Positions 45,836 through 55,063 of a stretch of 64,000 nucleotides of DNA are shown here, piece after piece. Where the stretch lies: positions 124,001-188,000 of the forward strand of contig NZ_JAFBEA010000005.1 of the NCBI RefSeq assembly GCF_016908515.1, written 5' to 3'. This DNA comes from Virgibacillus halotolerans (GTDB lineage Bacteria; Bacillota; Bacilli; Bacillales; Amphibacillaceae). Each line of letters begins with the position of its first letter. Within the stretch, counting starts at the first letter, position 1. Below the pieces are notes generated by a model. That model had not been told where the DNA came from. It did no database searches and was given only the letters and a program-made list of their open reading frames with translations. The position numbers and the translations under genes were made by a program.

Positions 45836-46036
45836 TTGAAAATCAAAAAACCAAGGTCCCCTCTTTCAAAAGCTAAATCTAGTGTAAAAAGAAAAGTAAA
45901 AAAATCCGTTGTTCCTGGATATGGTAAGGGTGGAGGAACAGCTTTAAGTAACCCTAAGAAATACATTAAGAAAAAATCGTTAGGACAACCACTTTCTAAA
46001 AAGAAGAAAAAAGGATTTTTTTCATTGTTTAAATAA
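45836..46036 (+). CDS. Very basic small protein, unknown function
   Basis: About 66 residues from a TTG at 45836 with AGGTG 6 bases upstream (GTG at 45827 is the alternative). Nearly a third Lys: KAKSSVKRKVKKSVVPGYGK, then KKYIKKKSLGQPL and a tail KKKKKGFFSLFK. Could bind nucleic acid or membrane; not recognised. Within the phage remnant. Confidence 0.5.
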   Translation: MKIKKPRSPLSKAKSSVKRKVKKSVVPGYGKGGGTALSNPKKYIKKKSLGQPLSKKKKKGFFSLFK

Positions 46037-46080
46037 GAAAGTTTTGCACAACTATAAAGTAATTTATAAATGAGTATTAT

Positions 46081-46410
46081 ATGAAATGATGGTTTGGAAG
46101 GATGGCGTACATTGCCTCCTGTTAGTTCACGAAAATGGAAAACCTTATAATCCCACCTCCATACAACACTGATGGAAAAGATTTATTATCCCATAAACTA
46201 GAATACATCAATATACATGCACATAGACACACATCCGCAACGTTGCTTATAAATGAAGGGGTTCATGGTTCATGCCAAAAAAATTCTGAACGATTATGAT
46301 ACGTTGACATACAAATCACGATGAACACCTATGCCCATGCTCTTCTACAGGCAGATGAAGTAGCTACTGATAAATTGGATTCTACAATAACAGACAGAGT
46401 TGGAAGATGA
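46081..46410 (+). pseudogene. Tyrosine recombinase (phage integrase) C-terminal remnant
   Basis: Pieces of the catalytic domain in the right order but interrupted: ENGKPYNPTSIQH-stop-WKRFIIP, a frameshift, then EYINIHAHRHTSATLLINEG (the H-x-x-R box), damaged SERL, stop, then TMNTYAHAL with the nucleophile Tyr, ending at TGA 46408. No N-terminus is left. It sits 110 bases inside the right tRNA-derived repeat. Confidence 0.85.
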
Positions 46411-46517
46411 ATATCTTTCGCCGATCACTTTGTCGTTTCCCGATTATTGGTTTTGAAATGGGGTCAGATGTGGCTAGATTAATCGTTTTGTCTTGAGATT
46501 AATAATACACTAATTCA

Positions 46518-46559
46518 CTCGTAATGAAGGGCCGGGGGTTCAAATCCTCTCACTAGCAT
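46518..46559 (+). repeat. tRNA 3' fragment, right att copy
   Basis: CTCGTAATGAAGGG...GGGGGTTCAAATC...CTCACTAGCAT matches the 3' part of the tRNA-like sequence at 42689-42730 (37 of 42). Here the anticodon reads CGT (Thr). The 5' half of the tRNA is absent. Confidence 0.85.
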
Positions 46560-46560
46560 T

Positions 46561-46612
46561 AAAACAGAAACGCTCTAAGCCTTGACATAAAAGGAATAGA
46601 GCGTTTCTGTTT
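46561..46612. terminator. Terminator after the chemoreceptor gene
   Basis: AACAGAAACGCTCTA-loop-TAGAGCGTTTCTGTT, 15-base perfect stem with A and T tracts. Confidence 0.92.
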
Positions 46613-46634
46613 ATTTTACAGTTAATATTTTTTA

Positions 46635-48698
46635 TTAAAGTTTAAACTGATGAATTAATTCGTTCAATTCTTCGGCTAATTTGGCAAGGTCGTCTGAACT
46701 ACTTGCGACTTCTTCCATTGAGCCTGATGTTTCTTGCGATGAAGCAGATACCTGTTCAATACCTGCAGCAGCCTCTTCCGAAATAGCTGCAATTTCTTGA
46801 ATTGAACCATTCATTTCCTGTGTACCAGCGGCTATATCAGCTAAATTTCCGGCGACACCACGTATGTTATTAACCATTTGACCAATAGCCTGTTGTATTT
46901 CACCAAACGTGAGTCCAGTCATTTTTATTTGATTCGTTCCATCTTCAACCTCTTTATAACCTTCTTGTAGTGTTTCTGTTACATGACTTGTTTCATGCTG
47001 AATATCTTTAACAATGCCCGTGATATCTGTTACTGAGTCAGATACCTGTTCTGCCAACTTTCTTACTTCATCAGCAACAACAGCGAATCCCCGACCATGT
47101 TCCCCAGCACGAGCAGCTTCAATTGCTGCATTTAATGCTAATAAATTTGTTTGCTCAGCGATATCATTTATGATTGAAACTAAATTCGATATTTTATTAG
47201 AATGTTCATTTAACCCTTCTACTTTTTCTACGGTTTCACGGAAAACCCCATTAATCTTAGCCATTTCTCCCGCGGAAGATTCCATAAACTTACTTCCCTT
47301 ATTTGTCATTTCAAGAACAGCACTAGATGAACGTGTAATGTCTCCCCCTTTTTCATCTGCTTCTTGAACCTTATTCGTGAATAACCCCATTACATTTGAT
47401 AGTTCACTCGTCTGGTTTGCTTGCGATTCGGATCCCATTGCCAATTCTTGCATGGTTGATGCGATTTGTTCCGAACCGGTTTTGACCTCACTGGCAGATT
47501 GCGTTAACCCTTCACTTTGACTGTTAACTGTTTCTGAAACAGTATTAATTTTATTTAGTAACCCTCGTACTTTTTGATTCATTTGGTTTGTAGATAAAAC
47601 TAATTGACCGATTTCATCACTTGATTTTGTCTGTAAATCATCTTGACTTAAGTCACCTGCAGCAAGTTGTTTCATTCGAATTGTAATAGCAGAAATTGTT
47701 TTTAACATATATTTTAAAAGAAAGAATACTAAAACACTAAGAATTAAACCAGCTAACCCAAACAGTAATATCATCGTATTCGTATAGGAACCCAGACTAG
47801 CTAAAGCCTCTTTCTGTGGAATAGAAGTTGCAACGGACCAACCTGTCGTCGGAACCGGCGAATAACCGATATATTCTTCGCGATCATTAACCTGACTTAG
47901 ACTTAGTCCTTTGTCGCCTTTGATCATTTTCTCACCAATGTTACCAAGGTCACCTGACATGGACTGAAGTTTTGTTTCAAGGATAAGCGCGTCATTTGGA
48001 TGATAAAGAATTGTTCCATCGTCAGAAAGCAAGAATGAATAGCCATCGTCGCCCAGTTCATAAGATTGCATCAGTTGTGGTAATTCATCTAGAAATAAAT
48101 CTATTGCTACAAAGCCGACTGGTTGACCATCCACTTGAATTTGTTTCATGACACTCAAAATAACTTTTCCAAATACTTCATCCATATATGGCTCTGTGAA
48201 GTAAATATCATCCTTATCTAAAGCTGGTTGATACCAGGGTCGACTCGTAATATCAAAGTTTTTGTCCGATAATAAGTTGTCATTTCCAATCAAAAAATTC
48301 GCTTTGTTGCTAGCAATCCAAGCCATAGCAATACCATCGTCCATTTCGATAATTTTATCGAGTGTCTTCATTATTCCTTCATAATGGGGGTTTTTCTCTA
48401 CTTCACTTCTCGACTTGGCCGTATCCAATAAATTAGCAACCTCTTGATTTGTTGCAAATTGCCTAACAAGTGCACCCTTCTCAGCAAATAAACTATCCAC
48501 TTGACCTGCTATCGCGTCACTTTTTGTTGAAAGCTCTATTTCTGCACTTCGAACCAATAACGATTTGGTATACGAGTATATCACCGAACCTGTTATAGAA
48601 AGTATAATAACAATCGTTAGCATCAATACCAGAGATACTTTTGTTGAAATGCTATTGCGAATCCAGCTAAAGCCTTTGATATTTTTTGTTTTATTCAT
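46635..48698 (-). CDS. Methyl-accepting chemotaxis protein
   Basis: Membrane chemoreceptor, 687 residues. First membrane segment about 20-40, extracellular double-Cache sensor about 45-300 ([38 protein letters not shown]), second segment about 305-330, HAMP, then a long signalling coiled coil with the CheA-contact hairpin [20 protein letters not shown] near 525. dCache domains commonly bind amino acids. Monocistronic. Signals to CheA/CheW, not in this window. Confidence 0.96.
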   Translation of the reverse strand: MNKTKNIKGFSWIRNSISTKVSLVLMLTIVIILSITGSVIYSYTKSLLVRSAEIELSTKSDAIAGQVDSLFAEKGALVRQFATNQEVANLLDTAKSRSEVEKNPHYEGIMKTLDKIIEMDDGIAMAWIASNKANFLIGNDNLLSDKNFDITSRPWYQPALDKDDIYFTEPYMDEVFGKVILSVMKQIQVDGQPVGFVAIDLFLDELPQLMQSYELGDDGYSFLLSDDGTILYHPNDALILETKLQSMSGDLGNIGEKMIKGDKGLSLSQVNDREEYIGYSPVPTTGWSVATSIPQKEALASLGSYTNTMILLFGLAGLILSVLVFFLLKYMLKTISAITIRMKQLAAGDLSQDDLQTKSSDEIGQLVLSTNQMNQKVRGLLNKINTVSETVNSQSEGLTQSASEVKTGSEQIASTMQELAMGSESQANQTSELSNVMGLFTNKVQEADEKGGDITRSSSAVLEMTNKGSKFMESSAGEMAKINGVFRETVEKVEGLNEHSNKISNLVSIINDIAEQTNLLALNAAIEAARAGEHGRGFAVVADEVRKLAEQVSDSVTDITGIVKDIQHETSHVTETLQEGYKEVEDGTNQIKMTGLTFGEIQQAIGQMVNNIRGVAGNLADIAAGTQEMNGSIQEIAAISEEAAAGIEQVSASSQETSGSMEEVASSSDDLAKLAEELNELIHQFKL

Positions 48699-49122
48699 TT
48701 ATTCCACCTCTTTGCTATTTTTATTGATGTTGATTTAGCTTTTGCTCCATCCCTACTTCTACATGAATCCCTTTACTTTATCGGGTCTTTTGTACTATTT
48801 TTAAGTGTTTTTCAAAAATAAAATAATTAATCTTGTTGATGCATCAAAAAGACGCAATTTAGCAGATTGAAGAAAGGAATTTATTTATGAGACTCAAATA
48901 AAAACAGGACTCGGGACAAATGCCCGAATCCTGTATAATAAACCTTATCCTTTACTTCTTTCTAACACTATTTTATACTGAAAAAGTAATATGCTTCATT
49001 GGAAATAGCCAATAAGCCAAAATGATTGATAACCAGCTTTTAACATATAAGTACTACCAAGGTCCTTGCCTGATATGGGATAAGGGACGACGGTTCAAAT
49101 CATCTCACCCGAACTATTCCAT
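48699..49122. other. Intergenic stretch between the chemoreceptor and tRNA-Ser
   Basis: About 420 bases. Holds a free hairpin (CAGGACTCGGG-loop-CCCGAATCCTG, 48904-48935) and, at about 49070-49112, a piece resembling a tRNA T-arm end (GGTTCAAATCATCTCACC). No gene. Confidence 0.6.
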
Positions 49123-49215
49123 GGAGAAGTACCCAAGTCCGGCTGAAGGGGATGCACTCGAAATGCATTAGGGCGGTCAAACGTCGCGTGGGTTCGAATC
49201 CCACCTTCTCCTCCA
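49123..49215 (+). tRNA. tRNA-Ser (CGA)
   Basis: Complete class II tRNA: acceptor GGAGAAG/CTTCTCC, anticodon loop CTCGAAA (anticodon CGA, reads UCG), long variable arm, T arm GTGGG-TTCGAAT-CCCAC, and an encoded CCA at 49213-49215. Confidence 0.96.
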
Positions 49216-49230
49216 TTCTTCTATAGTTTT

Positions 49231-49731
49231 TTACACCTCACTTTTTTCTTGCAAACCCATTCTCTGTTTTACCATCGTGATAAAGTTAGTATTCTCTGTT
49301 TGAAATTCCTTTGCTTTAACAAATCCAAACTTCCCGTATAAGTGTATCGCTCTTTTATTGAATGTTGCTACGGAAAGGCGTATATCGGTACCTGGAAAAC
49401 CTTCATGGATCGAGGATAAGATGTATGATAAAAATGCTGAACCGTTGCCTTTTCCTGTAAGCCCTGGCTTCATTCCAAAACCAATATCTATCTGTTCTTC
49501 TTGATACACACCACACTGATTACCGGCAGGTACTTGCGCTGCAACTCCTACACAATAGAAACCGATCAAGATACCTTGCTGATCAACTAAGACATAGTAT
49601 GTATTTTCAAGCATTTCCTTGACAGCATTATTTGATAACGCATTATTATAAAAGTCATATGGTTTAGCGTACTTCCAGTTCAGTATTTCCTTCGTATACT
49701 TTTCGGTCATGTTTTCAGTAAAAAGCTCCAT
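49231..49731 (-). CDS. GNAT-family N-acetyltransferase (RimJ/RimL type)
   Basis: 166 residues. Begins with the YTKEILNWKYAKPYDFYNN segment of this branch; acetyl-CoA-binding part DIGFGMKPGLTGKGNGSAFL near residue 90 and C-terminal SVATFNKRAIHLYGKFGF. Substrate unknown. Lies just beyond tRNA-Ser on the opposite strand. Confidence 0.88.
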   Translation of the reverse strand: MELFTENMTEKYTKEILNWKYAKPYDFYNNALSNNAVKEMLENTYYVLVDQQGILIGFYCVGVAAQVPAGNQCGVYQEEQIDIGFGMKPGLTGKGNGSAFLSYILSSIHEGFPGTDIRLSVATFNKRAIHLYGKFGFVKAKEFQTENTNFITMVKQRMGLQEKSEV

Positions 49732-49833
49732 TATTTCGCCTCTATTTTCATCTATTCAATTTATGAATCAACCTAATAATAAAAGCTAAGCGGGTTTTGC
49801 CATTCGTTTCGCTTTTTTACCATTCACCTTACT

Positions 49834-49947
49834 TTATATTTGACCATCATCGTATTTCTTGGGACGACTTCTTTTTCTAATCAGTTTTCTAATCAAAGGA
49901 TAAATGAAAACTGAGATGATTAACCTTCTAATTATACGCTGCATCAT
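49834..49947 (-). CDS. Small basic membrane-like peptide, unknown
   Basis: Thirty-seven codons, ATG with AAGGAGG 5 bases upstream. Product MMQRIIRRLIISVFIYPLIR followed by a basic tail: an amphipathic or short membrane helix. Function unknown; the strong ribosome site is the main support. Confidence 0.55.
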   Translation of the reverse strand: MMQRIIRRLIISVFIYPLIRKLIRKRSRPKKYDDGQI

Positions 49948-50021
49948 TATTTCCTCCTTGTTCAGGATCTGCGGCTAAGTTACCGTTTATAGTAAGGATG
50001 TGCTTTAAACAGGATACAGCA

Positions 50022-50939
50022 TTATGGCAATTCATTCCCAGCCGCGCGATAAATCTCGTACCATTCTTCTCTACTTATTTCAATATCAGAGGCCTTTGCA
50101 ATATTTGTTAACCGTTCTAGATTCATCGTTCCTATAATGGTTTGGATTTTGGCTGGATGACGCAAAATCCAGGCAACTGCAATTGCAGATTTGTTTACGC
50201 CTTTTGTCTCTGCAATTTCCTGTAACTTCGTATTAACTTCTGGAAATTTATCATTATCGATGAATACACCTTCAAATAAACCATATTGAAATGGTGACCA
50301 TGCCTGAATGGTCATATCGTTCAAACGACTATAATCCAGAATGCTGCCGTCCCGATCAATGGAACCATCCCATTTCATATTCACCTGCAATCCTTTATCA
50401 ATCATTCCAGTATGCATGACACCGTATTGCAATTGGTTAACGATTAAGTCCTGTTCAACATATTTTTTTAACAGCTCTATTTGCATCGGGTTTTGATTAC
50501 TTACTCCAAAATGATTTACTTTACCGCTTTTCTTTAAGATGTTGAAAGTCTCTGCTACTTCTTCGGGTTCAACTAGTGTATCTGGTCGATGAAGCAACAG
50601 TACATCGACATAATCCGTTTTTAAACGCCTTAGACTTCCATCAACCGCTTCGATAATATGTTCTTTGGAGAAGTCAAAGAATCCTTCTCTTATTCCCGCT
50701 TTTGTTTGTAAATACATTGTTTCCCGAACAGAAGGGTTCATCCCAATCGCATTGGCGAATACTTCTTCTGATTTTCCTCCGCCATAGATATCTGCATGAT
50801 CAAAGAAGTTAATTCCGGCTTCTATCGCATTGTTAATCACTTTAGCCGCATCTTTCTCTTCTAAATCACTTATTCGCATACAACCTAAAGCAATATTCGA
50901 TACTTCTAAACCACTTTTACCTAATTCCATATATTTCAT
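50022..50939 (-). CDS. Aldo/keto reductase (YdhF-like)
   Basis: NADPH-dependent carbonyl reductase, 305 residues, (beta/alpha)8 barrel. Catalytic Asp-Tyr in NFFDHADIYGGGKSEE near residue 45, Lys in LQTKAGIREGF near 78, His in VDVLLLHRPDTLVEP near 115, and the NADP-binding IQTIIGTMNLERLTNI near 270. Substrate not predictable. Confidence 0.93.
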   Translation of the reverse strand: MKYMELGKSGLEVSNIALGCMRISDLEEKDAAKVINNAIEAGINFFDHADIYGGGKSEEVFANAIGMNPSVRETMYLQTKAGIREGFFDFSKEHIIEAVDGSLRRLKTDYVDVLLLHRPDTLVEPEEVAETFNILKKSGKVNHFGVSNQNPMQIELLKKYVEQDLIVNQLQYGVMHTGMIDKGLQVNMKWDGSIDRDGSILDYSRLNDMTIQAWSPFQYGLFEGVFIDNDKFPEVNTKLQEIAETKGVNKSAIAVAWILRHPAKIQTIIGTMNLERLTNIAKASDIEISREEWYEIYRAAGNELP

Positions 50940-50965
50940 AGGTGCACCCTCTCAACTTTCATATG

Positions 50966-51532
50966 TTAGTCTGCATTTTTTTCAACGTAATCCTGTTCTT
51001 CTTCCTGGCTTAAGATACCGGTTGCCTTGCCCACCGTTCCACCTTGCAGATCCCAAATCACATTGTGATCGACATCAGCATCAGCAAAATTACCATCCTT
51101 CCACTTCTCTAAAATAGACCTATAAGCATCTTCATGTTCCACATTTACTTGATCCAAGCCATCCAATAACCACTCGATCCGGTCTGGATGAATTTCATAA
51201 AACCCCCATTTTTTATTAGCTTCTACTTTTTGATGGGACATTCCATGGATATATTCCTGATACATTGCATCTGTTAAACCATCCATCTTCGTATGCTCCC
51301 CAAATGGATTAAGACCTTGTTCTTTAAATTCAGCTAAGTCTTCTTCTGTAATTGTTCCTTCTATTTCAGTTCTTTGTTCCTCCAACTCCTGTCTTTCCTC
51401 ATCCCCAGCCTTACCCGCTTTCGATGTTATATCCATTGTCCCCTTTTCATTATTAAGCCATTGATAGCCACCCCAAAGGAAGGCCCCAATGAAAAATATA
51501 CTAAATAAAATGACGATGGACCATTTTTTCAT
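50966..51532 (-). CDS. DUF6241-type membrane-anchored protein
   Basis: About 188 residues from the ATG at 51532 (GGGGGAT upstream). One N-terminal membrane anchor (WSIVILFSIFFIGAFLWGGY), a charged helical linker, then a domain with YIHGMSHQKVEANKKWGF and PDRIEWLLDGLDQV that matches the DUF6241 pattern. Outside or at the membrane; function unknown. Closely precedes the aldo/keto reductase gene, perhaps one transcript. Confidence 0.78.
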   Translation of the reverse strand: MKKWSIVILFSIFFIGAFLWGGYQWLNNEKGTMDITSKAGKAGDEERQELEEQRTEIEGTITEEDLAEFKEQGLNPFGEHTKMDGLTDAMYQEYIHGMSHQKVEANKKWGFYEIHPDRIEWLLDGLDQVNVEHEDAYRSILEKWKDGNFADADVDHNVIWDLQGGTVGKATGILSQEEEQDYVEKNAD

Positions 51533-51715
51533 ACAAATCCCCCAATTACACGCACATAATCTAAATACAATTTTGTTCACCCTACTTACTTATTCTAGAA
51601 AAGACAACAATATCCTGCCTCACGCTCAAAAAAATCGCATATTCAGTATGATACGCTGAACGCTTCTAATAGAAAATATCGACCTGTCTAAACGGCATGT
51701 TTATCATTTCCAATA

Positions 51716-51758
51716 AAAACAAAACCCGTAGCAGAAAATAGTATCTGCTACGGGTTTT
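51716..51758 (-). terminator. Terminator after the wall-anchored nuclease
   Basis: AAACCCGTAGCAGA-loop-TCTGCTACGGGTTT then TGTTTTT on the minus strand. Confidence 0.92.
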
Positions 51759-51768
51759 TGAGATCATG

Positions 51769-54700
51769 CTATAATAGTTTCCTTTTCCGGATAATCAAAA
51801 TTGTTCCACCAGCTATGAGTAAAACACTACCAATTAAGATCGATAAATACATGTTTGTCGCAGTAATCGGTAACTTAGATCCACCAATAGCATCTTGATT
51901 ACCTACTATGCCGTTATCGGTATTATCATTGTCATCGTTTTGAACTGGAATTATTTTATCTACGTCATCTTTTCCACTACCTGGCTCTTCAGGTTTGCTA
52001 GGCTTTTCTCCCACTTCTTTATCTGCATTTTCTCCCCCCGCTAAATCCAATTGCGTTAATACAGGCTCATGATCACTTGCGCGTCCATGCATTTCAGTGA
52101 AATCTGCATTGATATGAAGTATATCGATGTCTGCATCTTCTACTAAATTATCCGATACAAGCACATGATCAATAACTTGTGAGTTGCCTTGATAGACGTA
52201 CGAATAACGTTTTTCCTCAGGGACGTTTTCAATCATATCTGTTAATTCATTTCCTTTTAGTGCTGCAAGTGGATTCGAAAACTCAAAATCGTTCATATCA
52301 CCGAGAACGATAATGTTTTCATCTGGATTATCTGCCTGAACATCTTGAACAAAACCATTCAAAATCCGAGCTAACTCCATCCGTTGAGCCTCACTGGCTA
52401 ATTCTGGCGGCTGATTTTTTCCAAACACAGGGTCATCGCCCAATTTTGAATTCAAATGATTTGCGACAACCACAACACTATCGCCTTTAAATTCAAATTG
52501 TGTTGCCAGCGGTTTTCGTGTACCTTCAAACCATTCATCTAACGGAGCTATACGACCTGGATTCAATGTCAGACTACCATTTTCATAGCCAACTGCTTCA
52601 TCCGCTGCACCATCTTTCGCTTCTGCAAGGGAAACTCGTGCAGGATTATACAGAAAACCTACACGGATATTTCCGTGTGGTGCACCGCCGTCTTCATTGT
52701 AGTTTGGATCAATATTAACATACGCATACCGAGGACCATTCGCCTCTTCTATTACATCGATCAATCTTTCATAGCTTTCAGATGCATCGGCATCTTCCGG
52801 TCCCTCTTCCTGGCCATTATTGTCCTGAACTTCAATGATTCCAACAATGTCGGGGCTTTCCATATCTTGAACAAATGCCCGAGCAATATTTTTCGCCTTA
52901 TCATCTGGTGTTTCACCAGCACTTGTATTCGCAGAAAAGTTCTCCACATTATAGGACGCAACGGTTAATTTATCCTCGTCCTTTGCAATATCGGTTGGTG
53001 CCGGTTCCGTATCACCTTCCACAAATACATCTTCGACCTCATCCAAATCAGCGTAAACTTTGTAGTTTGAAAACCCATAATTTACAACGCCCGTCATCGA
53101 TTCCGTAAACATATCGCCCGTTTTCACAGCGAAATCCCTTGCTTCATCGTTTGGATATAGCTTGAATTGAATCGACTGTGCATTTGGCCCTTTCTCCCGC
53201 AAACGAATACCGCCATTTATCGTATCTGTTTCAAATTCTTCTGTTGCGACGACCAGGTCCCCATGTTCTTGAGGGGCTACCGCTTTTGATGGCGCAACTT
53301 CAACACGCATGCCTTCCATACTTTCCCAAAAGTCAATCGCATAATTTTCCGGTTCAAAATCATCAAAGCCATTCTCACCAATTACTTCTGATGGAATATC
53401 TGAAGAGGTAATCTTGATCGGTTCTGGCAATGCCACATCACTTTCTAACACTTCAATGCTTCCCCCTTGATCATCACGCGCATTGATTTGCGTTACAGGT
53501 AAATCTGTTTCCGCCTTTTCGTCGTAGCCATCAATGTAATATTCATCCACCATACCAGTCACACTAATCCTATCCCCAATTGCCACATCTTCAGCCTTTC
53601 CCGTATAAATGACAATTCCTTCCGATGTTTTAGGATCACCGTCATACTTATCTTCAGAGCTTTGTATGTGAAAATAGTTCGATCCTCTAATATCATACTG
53701 ATAGGTGACAATCCCTTCGACATCATTGACCACACTATCAATCATCGGTGATTCATGACCTTCACCCTGAATATCATGAATTTGAATTCCCGCCTCAGCA
53801 TCATATACTTTGTATATAAATGTACTTACTTTACTTGGATTAAGCCCTTCTTGCTTCGCTACTGCTTTCACTGTTAGGTCTTCATCAACAACAATTGGTT
53901 TTTCATATACTTGCCCATTTTCTTCTGTTGGTTCCGAGCCATCGGTTGTATATATTATTTCGGCATCTACAGTCGTTGTAGTCAACTCTACTTCCGTTCC
54001 TGAGGCAATTGTCCCTTCATTTGGTGATGCGGAAACCGGTTGTACCACCGATGTGTCTTCAACGACATCTGATTTATCCCTTGGAATCATTTGATAGTCG
54101 TCATCGAACTGTTGAATAATTCCTGTGATAGATGCATAGTTTCCTTCCGAGAGATCTAGAGAATTGTTTTCATCCCGTATTAAAAATTCAGTTCCATCTG
54201 TAACTACATAATTTGTCCAACCCTCCCCATTCTGTGTACCCTCTATCGTTACATCTTTCACAGTAACGAGCTTGGATTCATTTTCCTCCTGATTGACTGC
54301 CTCACCAGTCAATTCAACGGGATCCGGGACGCCAACTCCCGCTTCTTTTTCTTCCAATTCCGCAGCATTCAGTTGTAACAAGCCATGATAATCTTGTAAA
54401 TTTCCACTTACCGTTATTTCGTCCCCTACTTGCGCATCAAGAGAAGTTGGTCGTACAGCAATTGCCCCACTTTTATCTTGAATATGGATCGTATTTTTCA
54501 GCCTCGCGGTGACCGTTCCTTTCACCATTGCTGCACCAGTTCCCTGTACACGTGCTTCAGCAATGGTCATCAGTTCCAACGGGTCTTCCGTTTCATTGTC
54601 ATCAGAGGTAAAGACAATTGCCGTCGTATCTTTTAATCCATTTCCACCAAAGTATTTTTCTAAATCACCTGTCACTTGCACCGCGTTATCCAGATTATCA

Positions 54701-55038
54701 GGGTTTGATTTTAATCCAAAGCCATCACGAAAACTGCCAGGTACTTGAACAAAAACCATTTTGTCTATATCGGTTTCTTCTGGATCATTCGCCATAGCAA
54801 AATTAGTATCACTATTGAAATCTGTTCTAGATACATTTTTTTGACTGATAACATATCCAACAATATACCCTTCTACCGTATCAGTATCTCCATCATTATC
54901 TTTAGCAATAGCATCGTCCACTGAGATAATGTCTTCTGCAGCACTTACAATACTTTCTGACATCGGTGTCAACAGACTTAACAATAAAAAGAAGATCAAA
55001 ACAATACTGGAATTCCTGCTTAGCTTCTGTCGCTTCAT
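51769..55038 (-). CDS. Cell-wall-anchored extracellular nuclease (endonuclease/exonuclease/phosphatase type)
   Basis: 1089 residues. Signal peptide (about 1-34), two OB-like domains as in YhcR (about 40-330), a chitobiase-type segment IIYTTDGSEPTEENGQVYEK near 365, further OB-like domain, and an EEP catalytic domain about 690-990: VASYNVENFSANTS, GIIEVQDNNG, NHLNSKLGDDP, LGDMNDFEFSNPL, and SDHEPVL with the catalytic His. C-terminal sorting signal LPITATN, membrane segment, RKRK tail. The LPxTA form is the SrtD (YhcS) type. Co-directional with the nucleotidase, 25 bases after it: probably one operon that breaks down extracellular DNA/RNA. Confidence 0.92.
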   Translation of the reverse strand: MKRQKLSRNSSIVLIFFLLLSLLTPMSESIVSAAEDIISVDDAIAKDNDGDTDTVEGYIVGYVISQKNVSRTDFNSDTNFAMANDPEETDIDKMVFVQVPGSFRDGFGLKSNPDNLDNAVQVTGDLEKYFGGNGLKDTTAIVFTSDDNETEDPLELMTIAEARVQGTGAAMVKGTVTARLKNTIHIQDKSGAIAVRPTSLDAQVGDEITVSGNLQDYHGLLQLNAAELEEKEAGVGVPDPVELTGEAVNQEENESKLVTVKDVTIEGTQNGEGWTNYVVTDGTEFLIRDENNSLDLSEGNYASITGIIQQFDDDYQMIPRDKSDVVEDTSVVQPVSASPNEGTIASGTEVELTTTTVDAEIIYTTDGSEPTEENGQVYEKPIVVDEDLTVKAVAKQEGLNPSKVSTFIYKVYDAEAGIQIHDIQGEGHESPMIDSVVNDVEGIVTYQYDIRGSNYFHIQSSEDKYDGDPKTSEGIVIYTGKAEDVAIGDRISVTGMVDEYYIDGYDEKAETDLPVTQINARDDQGGSIEVLESDVALPEPIKITSSDIPSEVIGENGFDDFEPENYAIDFWESMEGMRVEVAPSKAVAPQEHGDLVVATEEFETDTINGGIRLREKGPNAQSIQFKLYPNDEARDFAVKTGDMFTESMTGVVNYGFSNYKVYADLDEVEDVFVEGDTEPAPTDIAKDEDKLTVASYNVENFSANTSAGETPDDKAKNIARAFVQDMESPDIVGIIEVQDNNGQEEGPEDADASESYERLIDVIEEANGPRYAYVNIDPNYNEDGGAPHGNIRVGFLYNPARVSLAEAKDGAADEAVGYENGSLTLNPGRIAPLDEWFEGTRKPLATQFEFKGDSVVVVANHLNSKLGDDPVFGKNQPPELASEAQRMELARILNGFVQDVQADNPDENIIVLGDMNDFEFSNPLAALKGNELTDMIENVPEEKRYSYVYQGNSQVIDHVLVSDNLVEDADIDILHINADFTEMHGRASDHEPVLTQLDLAGGENADKEVGEKPSKPEEPGSGKDDVDKIIPVQNDDNDNTDNGIVGNQDAIGGSKLPITATNMYLSILIGSVLLIAGGTILIIRKRKLL

Positions 55039-55063
55039 TCATTTCTCCCCCTCTATTAAGTGG

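Larger units (their letters stand above)
42658..46559 (+). mobile_element. Decayed prophage/integrative element between tRNA-derived direct repeats
   Basis: About 3.9 kb bracketed by two imperfect 42-bp direct repeats (42689-42730 and 46518-46559; 37 of 42 bases identical), each being the 3' part of a tRNA with T-arm GGGGGTTCAAATC. Inside the right end is a broken tyrosine integrase; inside the left end, a broken phage terminase small subunit; between them, a YjcQ-type phage gene, a tRNA-like gene and small proteins. Repeats plus integrase are the classical mark of tRNA-targeted integration. All phage core genes are dead. Confidence 0.75.

Noticed and set aside
48904-48935. Isolated 11-base-stem hairpin considered as a small RNA terminator.
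   Set aside because: No T-tract and no promoter or frame leading into it on either strand.
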